Assembly: GCA_963580285.1 (NCBI GenBank)
Contig: OY757025.1
Coordinates: forward strand, 119,874,223 to 119,938,222
Source of the DNA: Lucinisca nassula
Taxonomy: Eukaryota; Mollusca; Bivalvia; Lucinida; Lucinidae
DNA: 64,000 nt
Direction of reading: 5' to 3'
Below are positions 49,401 through 58,400 of the stretch, piece by piece (position 1 is the stretch's first letter; each line of letters starts with the position of its first letter). The position numbers and the translations under genes were made by a program. Under the pieces are notes generated by a model that made no database searches, was not told where the DNA came from, and worked only from the letters and a program-made list of their open reading frames with translations.

Positions 49401-52400
49401 CTACGCTCGTGATATTTAGTAGAGAGTTTTGGTCTAATGTGTAGATGATCTGATTAACTTTTGATGAAATTCCGAAAATAGTTAATGGAGTAACGCCTCT
49501 TTTCGGACTTATGCATTGTGACAATTGGGAAACCTTATGAACAAAATATCTGTAGAACTGCTTCAGCTAGGCTCATGATATTTAGTAGACAGTTTGGATC
49601 TAAGGTATAGATGACCTAATTAACTTTTGATGAAATTCCAAAAATATTTAATGGCGTTACGCTCTTTTTCTGACTAACGCATTGTGGCTATGGGGAAACC
49701 TTGTGAGCAAAATATCTTGAGAAACGCTTGAACTAGGCTCATGATATTTAGTAGACTATTTGGGTCTAATGTGTAGTTGACCTGATTAACTTTTGACGAA
49801 ATTCCGAAAACATTTAATGGAGTCATGCCCCTTTTCGGACTAATGCATTGTAGCTATTGGGAACCTTGTGAGCAAACTATCTGGAGAACCACTCGTTTAA
49901 TTATGTTTTTTTTTTTCAATTATGTGTCCATTAGTGGCAAGCCTATGGTTGGGGACATAGTGTTTCACAAACGCATTTTCTAGTTTCGCTTCACATCACG
50001 AAAACATGCCTGTATAATTTTAACCCCTTGTACTCCACTTTTATACAGTAAAACTGGGATTTACGAGGGGGTCAGCTTTATTTTTTCTTATTTCTACTCC
50101 AAAATATAGATTAAGGGGACTCATTAGAACCGCATCGATGAGGCGGTTCTAACGAGTACCCTCAATCTATATTTTCAGCAGAAATAAGAAATAAATCACA
50201 AAAATTTTCATCTTAAAAGTTTCGATTTTCGGCGATAGAAATTACAATGTATTTGTATAGGCGTGTTTGAGTAATGGCACTTCTGTTATTACATGCTGTC
50301 GAGTCCTCATTTTTAAATTCTCGGAGACGTTGTACGGTGCAAGTTAGAAATTCTTCACGCAGCATACTGAACAAATTATTTGTATAGACCACGACATATC
50401 TAAGGGCGGGCGAGAGTTATTACCACGTAAATCTGTTTAAAGCAGGGATCGATACAATTATCTCAAAACGCCAATCAGAGACACCAAAGGAAAAGAAACA
50501 AAAACACGAAACAACTGACCCCAATTGAAACATCAACAGCGGAAAGCCAAAAGGACAGCTACCCCCTCCACAAAACGTCAACAGGCCATCCAAAACAAAA
50601 CAACACAAGCCTCACAAACACCCAAAGACAAACCACAACAGAAACAAACCGCGACAGAAGAACCGCCCTGGAACGGTCAGTGGTAACGAACTCCAATGGA
50701 GACCCAAATCGACCCCCACGAGGCCACAACCCTCGCCCCCACCTCCGTCGCGATTAAGACAAATAATCCGCTCAGTCCGCACGAAGGCCCCCAACCCATC
50801 AGTGCAACAACCTCATGAACACAAAAATCAAACAACCACAGAGACGAAACAACGGCATGGACCCGACAGCAAGAAACCACCAAAACGCCGGAGCAAAGGA
50901 AAACCAACAGCCAGACACCGACGGGCCCGACCAGAGACGGAGCACCAGGCACCAAATATCATAACCTTTATGCCGAAACTCACAATCCCAAAACCAAAAC
51001 CATAGCGCTTATCACAAATTTTGCGATTCAATTAAATCATTAAGGTTTTCTTTTATAAGATTATGAGGAAGTGAAGTGTAAAGGGTGGAAAAATCATAAG
51101 TTGACATACTTGTGTCGCTTATATTATTTTATTTTGGATAGCCTATTGGCAATGTTGTGGGAAAGTTGGTGTCCTTTTGACTTCCCGCTATTGATGTTTC
51201 CATTAGGGTTTGTTGTTTCATGCTTGTGTTTCTTTCCCTTTGGTGTCTCTGATGGGAGCTGTGGATTGATTGTATCGATTCCTGATCATTGCCTCCACTT
51301 TTTTTATGAAGCACGAAAGCGCCTGGATTTCAATTTATTTAAAACTTCATTAGATTTTTTCATAGACCAAAACAGATTTCTACCTGATCTTTCGAAGACT
51401 TTGTCGCAATATTTTATAACATGTTTTTATGGCAGTAAAACATGACGATAATAATAATTTGGAGAGTTCAGTGGTAGTACAAGAGCTTGAATTTGCAATA
51501 CACCGTGCTTTGTATGGTCTTTTATGAAGTTTCGGTAACCAATATATATATCGTAGGAAGCCTGTCTTGACCTTCTGTAATACAGACAGTAAACTTGGTG
51601 GCTGAATGACAAATATGGTCATCACTTAAAGCCCTCTCTACAGCTAAAGGCTGAAGTTCATAGGCCTTAGTACCACCAAGTTCTTGCTGAAGAGTGTTAA
51701 CATAGTGAAGCCGTCAAACAACAACCGCATTGTTAGCGGCCTTATTAGCTGGAGCTTATATGCCCACCCACCCAAACTAGTAAATTCTTCTACTGAACAT
51801 TCCCAAGGTAGTGCCTGTGTTGTGGTATGTATATTGTAAGTTCTTGTCGTTGTGTGTATGTACTGGTTATATCTCTTTCATTTTGGGTAGCCGTTTGGCC
51901 ATTTGGGAGGAAAGAAACTGCCGTTTGGGATTTCCCCTGGTCAATTGAAAAAGAAAATGGAAATGTGTTCTACGGAACTTTTGCTTTGTGTGTGTGTTTT
52001 TTTTTCTTGGTGTAACGGATGTAATGTGTAAGGTCATTATATTGTAAATAACTCAAATACGTTTGAGACGATGAAAACCTACTGACAGGGCACTTCAAAA
52101 TGTATGTACTTATGGTTGTGTATATTTCTGAGTATATATTTATTTTTTATTAATTGTGCGTTATGCTCCTTGATCACCTCTTGTGTAGAAAGTAGAAGTA
52201 AAACAAAGATCAGGAATTGATACAATTAACTTACTCCACCCATAAAAGACACCAAAGGGAAAGAATACAAACATTAAGCGACCAGACTATAATGGAAACC
52301 TAAACAAAGGAAGGCCATAAGGACAGTTACTTTCCCACAAAATGGCCATATGGCCATCCAAAACCAAAAAAAACAAGTGATACACACAGTAAGTAACAAA

Positions 52401-55400
52401 CAACAACATAAATAAATCGCCACAGAAGAGCCGCCTAGGAACGGTCAGTGGAAGATTTCCACTGGGGGGCTTAAATCGATTTTACGTGGCCACAATCCTC
52501 ACCTTACTTCCGTCGCGATTTAGACAAATAATTTGTTCAGTCCGCATGAAGGCCTCCAAGCCTCCAGGGTGCAGTGGTTACGCTACTCGCGTTGTAAATC
52601 AGGGATCGCAAGATCGATCCCGGGCTTCTCCAGACTTTCAGATGAGTCTTTACACCGAGGTCCCCTCTCCGTATGACCTTAGCTGTTGGTGGGATGTAAA
52701 ACTCAAACACTCACTCACTCACCTCTTGGGGGGAGGAGGGAGCTAGCTGGTTGCTGTGCTGTTTGAGATTCGTTTTATCCGGTTTTTTTTGTTGTTGTTT
52801 GTTTGTTGTTTTTTCCTCATTGTTAGTTGCTCTTTCTCTTGGTGCCATTGGTAGACTGTACTCTTTGATTGTGGCTTTTTCCGGGGCATCTATTTTAATC
52901 TATTTTTTTTATAATGGCGCAATTTATCAGATATAGCTTGTCGGAATGGCAAGGTGAATGGGACCGTGCTATTGATAACAAACACCGTGCCAATAAACCT
53001 GACGTTGATATAAAATGCTCTATTCCACGGTCTTCAAGAAAAGAGGCTGTAATATTAACGCGACTGCGCATTGGTCATACTAGAGTTACCCATTCTTATA
53101 TTTAAATGGTAATGATCAGCCTTCTTGTGCAGGCTGTGATCGGCCTTTAAGCCCCCCAGTGGAAATCTTCCACTGACCGTTCCAAGGCGGCTCTTCTGTG
53201 GCGATTTATTTTATGTTGTTGTTTGTTACTTACTGTGTGTATCACTTGTGTCTTTTAGTTTCGGATGACCATATGGCCATTTTGTGGGAAAGTAACTGTC
53301 CTTATGGCCTTCCTTTGTTTAGGTTTCCATTATGGTCTGGTCGCTTAATGTTTGTATTTCTTTCCCTGTTGTGTCTTTTATGGGTGGAGTAAGTTAATTG
53401 TATCAATTCCTGATCTTTGTTTTACTTCTACTTTCACTGTTAAACATATCTCAACTGAATGTGTAGACTTTTCACCGTCCCGTAATTTATGCTTCAAAGC
53501 TGACATTTTGCAACAATTGTTTCAAGATGTGCTGTTGATAATATTATCTTATTCTTAAAGGAAATTGGACTTTATCATCATTCAATTATGTTTCAGATTT
53601 TTTTTATACATTATCATTCTGACTTTGTTTTTATACTTTGAATATCCTCATAATTCTACATACCTTTTGATCATTAACCGATTGACGCTTATGACCCACA
53701 AAGAAGGTTGACGCATCGTGAAACACGAAATCATCATCATCATCATCAATCATGGCGCAAGGTCTTGAGGCATAATGTGTATCACTTTAGGTATCTTTAC
53801 TATCTACTCGTACCATTAATTAAAGGTATGGTGTGTATACACAAGATGCCTTTATTTTTGCGATTCTAATGTGAACACAAAACATACCTTTCAAAGTATA
53901 AATCGGGATATCCGAATATATGGATATTTTGTGTCATTTGATGAATTCTCTGGGACTTAAGAGTGAATTCGAAGTAGCCCAGGTAAATGGGCCATACGTG
54001 TTCGAATTATTCAAAATTCGCTGTACACACCTTGTTCAAGTATTATTATTATAATTTTTGTTTATTTTCAGACTACTGAACACGAGCATTGAAAATCCTA
54101 ATAGCACGTATCACGACTATGAAACTGGTGAAGGTTCCATGAAGCTACTCGAAAGCAGGATCCAAGCCTTCCATATCAAATACGGAGAAGGTCACAAAAC
54201 TAAGAACCTTCCACGCCTTAGGCGATACAAACTTGATGTAAGTGCAATAACAAAATAATTGGGCCCCGACAAGCGATTTTGGTACTTATTGCCTATGCGA
54301 GCAGCGAAGGTTCAGGCGAGCCTGCGCATCCGCGCAGTCTCGCCAGAACCTTCGCTTCTCGCTCATACAATCAAAAGGAACCTTCAGACAGAAAGCTATA
54401 TCCCCGGCCCCTCTGAATGGCTGGGCATGCGCAGTTAAAATTTGTCATGACGGAATGCTCGAAGACACGAATTCGCTTGGCGGGGCTCATATAATGTAAA
54501 CAACATGAAAATTCAGCAATAACCAACGGAATGAATCTATAAATAGAAATGAAGGCAATGACCAGGAATCGACACATTTAACCTACACCTCCCATCAGAG
54601 ACACAAAAGGGAAAGAAACATAAACATGAAATAATTATACCGTAATGGAAACATCAATAGCGGAAAGTCGAAAGGACAGTTACTTTCCAATAAAATACAC
54701 ATATGGCTATCCAAAACAAATATATAAGCGATACACACATTCATTCAAAGACTAACTATAACAAAAATAAACCGCGACAGTAGAACCGCCCTCGAATGGT
54801 CAGTGAACTGTAAAGCATGTCTTTTAAAACAAGGAACACACACACAAGAATGAAAATCAATGATGGAGCTTTTTGAAACAGATTAATTAGCAAGTTTACG
54901 CCTCGTTAGTGACGCTTGCTTTCCGCCTGTCACGTTTTCAGTTTGGTAATGTTGATGTGTAATTTGTCTGGGCCAGACTAGATACTTTTGGCCAGTTAGG
55001 CCTCATCCATGACTCGGAAATAATTTCAAAATACCACAATTAAATCAACGTTTCAAAAGGATTAGATAATATAATCTACACCTTAACCATGGACAGTGAG
55101 ACTTTTACGGCCGCCAAACATTCCGTTTACACGAACTGTAGCGAAGTTTAATATGTCCTGAGAGGGTAATACCTAGGAAACAAAACACAAACATTAAGCG
55201 ACCATAATGGAAACCTAAACTAAGAAAGGCCATAAGGACAGTTACATTCCCACAAAATGGCCATATGGCCATCCAAAATAAAAATACACAAGTGATACAC
55301 ACAGTAAGTAACAAACAACACCATAAATAAACCGCCACAGAAGAACCGCCTTGGAACGGTCAGTGGAATGATTTCCACTGGGGGGCTTAAATCGATTTTA

Positions 55401-58400
55401 CGTGGCCACAATCCTCGCCCTTACTTCCGTCGCGATTTAGACAAATAATTTGTTCAGTCCGCATGAAGGCCTCCTAACTCATCAGTGCAATATCTCCGTG
55501 AACACACAAATCAAAGAACCACAGAGGTGAGACACAGAACCACAGAGGTGAGACAACGGTGAGGACACGACAGCAAGAAACCACTGAAATGCTGGAGCAA
55601 AAGAAAACCAACAGTTAGACTCCGATGGGCCCGACCGGAGACAGAGCATCAGGCCCCAACCAACATTACCTTGAATTAGATCTCTCTAATTTTCAATAAG
55701 CTTTTACGTTGGAGCCGTCATAGAATCTGAGGCCTGACCCATCGGCGTGCAATTAAAGAGGGAAGCAAAGTTGCCAACCGTGATTGGGTTAACTACCATG
55801 CATGCAGTCTGTCGTATAACATCCATGTTGTACCCAATCTTTTTATATCGAAGAATGATTTTACGAAATGGGGTGCTGAAGTCATTGCGGTTATATATTT
55901 TTCTGAATTTATATACTAAGTCACCATAAAATTCGGGTTCCGATAGACCTTGTTGCAGAAGAGATTTAAGTCCAATATTGAATTTTGAAATTAAATCAGA
56001 ATGGCGTCTATAAAATTTTGAAAAGGCTTTGCATAGTTTATGGTACCGATAACCCTGATTAAGGAGTTTAGCTGTTAATAATTTATTACGAGTGTTGAAG
56101 TCAGTTACATGACTACACACTGTAGCAAATCGAATTAATTGCGAAATATAAACGCCATAGGATGGCGCACGAGGAACATCACCATCCAAAAAAGGAAAAT
56201 TTACAATCTCAAAATCAAAGTCATCGCGTTTATCATAAATTTTGCACGAAACAAAGTAGAAGTAAAACAAAGATCAGGAATTGATACAATTAACTTACTC
56301 CACCCATAAAAGACACCAAAGGGAAAGAAATACAAACATTAAGCGACCAGACCATAATGGAAACCTAAACAAAGGAAGGCCATAAGGACAGTTACTTTCC
56401 CACAAAATGGCCATATGGTCATCCGAAACTAAAAGACACAAGTGATACACACAGTAAGTAACAAACAACAACATAAAATAAATCGCCACAGAAGAGCCGC
56501 CTTGGAACGGTCAGTGGAAGATTTCCACTGGGGGGCTTAAATCGATTTTACGTGGCCACAATCCTCGCCCTTACTTCCGTCGCGATTTAGACAAATAATT
56601 TGTTCAGTCCGCATGAAGGCCTCCTAACTCATCAGTGCAACATCTCCGTGAACACAAAAATCAAAGAACCACAGAGGTGAGACAACGGTGAGGACACGAC
56701 AGCAAGAAACCACTGAAATGCTGGAGCAAAAGAAAACCAACAGTTAGACTCCGATGAGCCCGACCAGAGACAGAGCATCAGGCACCAACCAACATTACCT
56801 TGAATTAGATCTCTCTAATTCTCAATAAGCCTTTACGTTGGAGCCGTCATAGAATCTGAGGCCTGACCCACCGGCGTGCAATTAAAGAGGGAAGCAAAGT
56901 TGCCAACCGTGATTGGGTTAACTACCATGCATGCAGTCTGTCGTATAATATCCATGTTGTACCCAATCTTTTTATATCGAAGAATGATTTTACGAAATTG
57001 GGTACTGAAGTCATTGCGGTTATATATTTTTCTGAATTTAAATACTAAGTCACCATAAAATTCGGGTTCCGATAGACCTTGTTGCAGAAGAGATTTAAGT
57101 CCAATATTGAATTTTGAAATTAAATCAGAATGGCGTCTATAAAATTTTGAAAAGGCTTTGCGTAGTTTATGGTACCGATAACCCTGATTAAGGAGTTTAG
57201 CCGTTAATAATTTATTACGAGTGTTGAAGTCAGTTACATGACTACACACTCTAGCAAATCGAATTAATTGCGAAATATAAACGCCATAGGATGGCGCACG
57301 AGGAACATCACCATCCAAAAAAGGAAAATTTACAATCTCAAAATCAAAGTCATCGCGTTTATCATAAATTTTGCACGAAACAAATCCATCTACAATAGAT
57401 AGATGTAAATCCAAAAACGGGGCCTCGGTATCAGAAGAATTTGCCCTATTTAACTGAAGTTCTAGGGGGTAAATCTGACTGATCAAACCATCAAAATAGG
57501 TATTATCAATATTTAATAAATCATCTAAATATCTAGAAGTAGAGCTAAAAGCTTCAATAATTTCAGATTGGTTATCAATGGAAAGCGACAAAATGAAGTC
57601 TCTTTCATAACAATACAAGAACAGATCAGCTACAAGAGGTGCGCAATTAGTACCCATCTACAGTAGATAGATGTAAATCCAAAAACGGGGCCTCGGTATC
57701 GGAAGAATTTGCTTTATCTAACTGAAGTTCTGGGGGTAAATATGTTCTATAAAAGGGTTATCCTTTGGAAGCAAGGAATACACTACAGAAGTGAAAAATA
57801 TGGAGTGTACATGTTTTCTGGGCCAGACTAGCTAGTTTCGGCCAATTAGGCCTCATCAGTGACCCTCAGATATTTTCAAAATTCCACAATGGAATCAATG
57901 ATCCCAAAGGATAAGAAAGTAAATCTGACTGATCAAACCATCAAAATTGGTATTATCAATATTTAATAAATCATCTAAATATCTAGAAGTGGAGCAAAAA
58001 GCTTCAATAATTTCAGATTGGTTATCAATGGAAAGCGACCAAATGAAGTCTCTTTCATAACAATACAAGAACAGATCAGCCACAAGAGGTGCGCAATTTG
58101 TCTAAATAACTTAGTACCGAATCTAATATAAATATTATCAAGTAGAAAGGTGAGGGCATCACAATCTTTCTGACATGACCAAAGTGTATAATTCTTATGC
58201 TCTTTAGAAGTGAAAAATGCATTTCAGACATTACATGCAAGATAGAGAGAATCTTCTCTGTGAAAAGCCCATTCAATTAAATCAGTAAGCTTTACTTTTA
58301 TAAGATTATGAGGAAGTGTAGTGTAAAGAGTAGAAAAATCGTAAGTAGACAGACTAGAAGCACGAAAATGTCTGGATTTCAATTTATTTAAAACCTCATT

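Noticed and set aside
1589..50160. A CRISPR array from the recurring hairpin
   Set aside because: The repeats are kilobases apart, are part of larger elements with fixed ends, and the DNA is eukaryotic.
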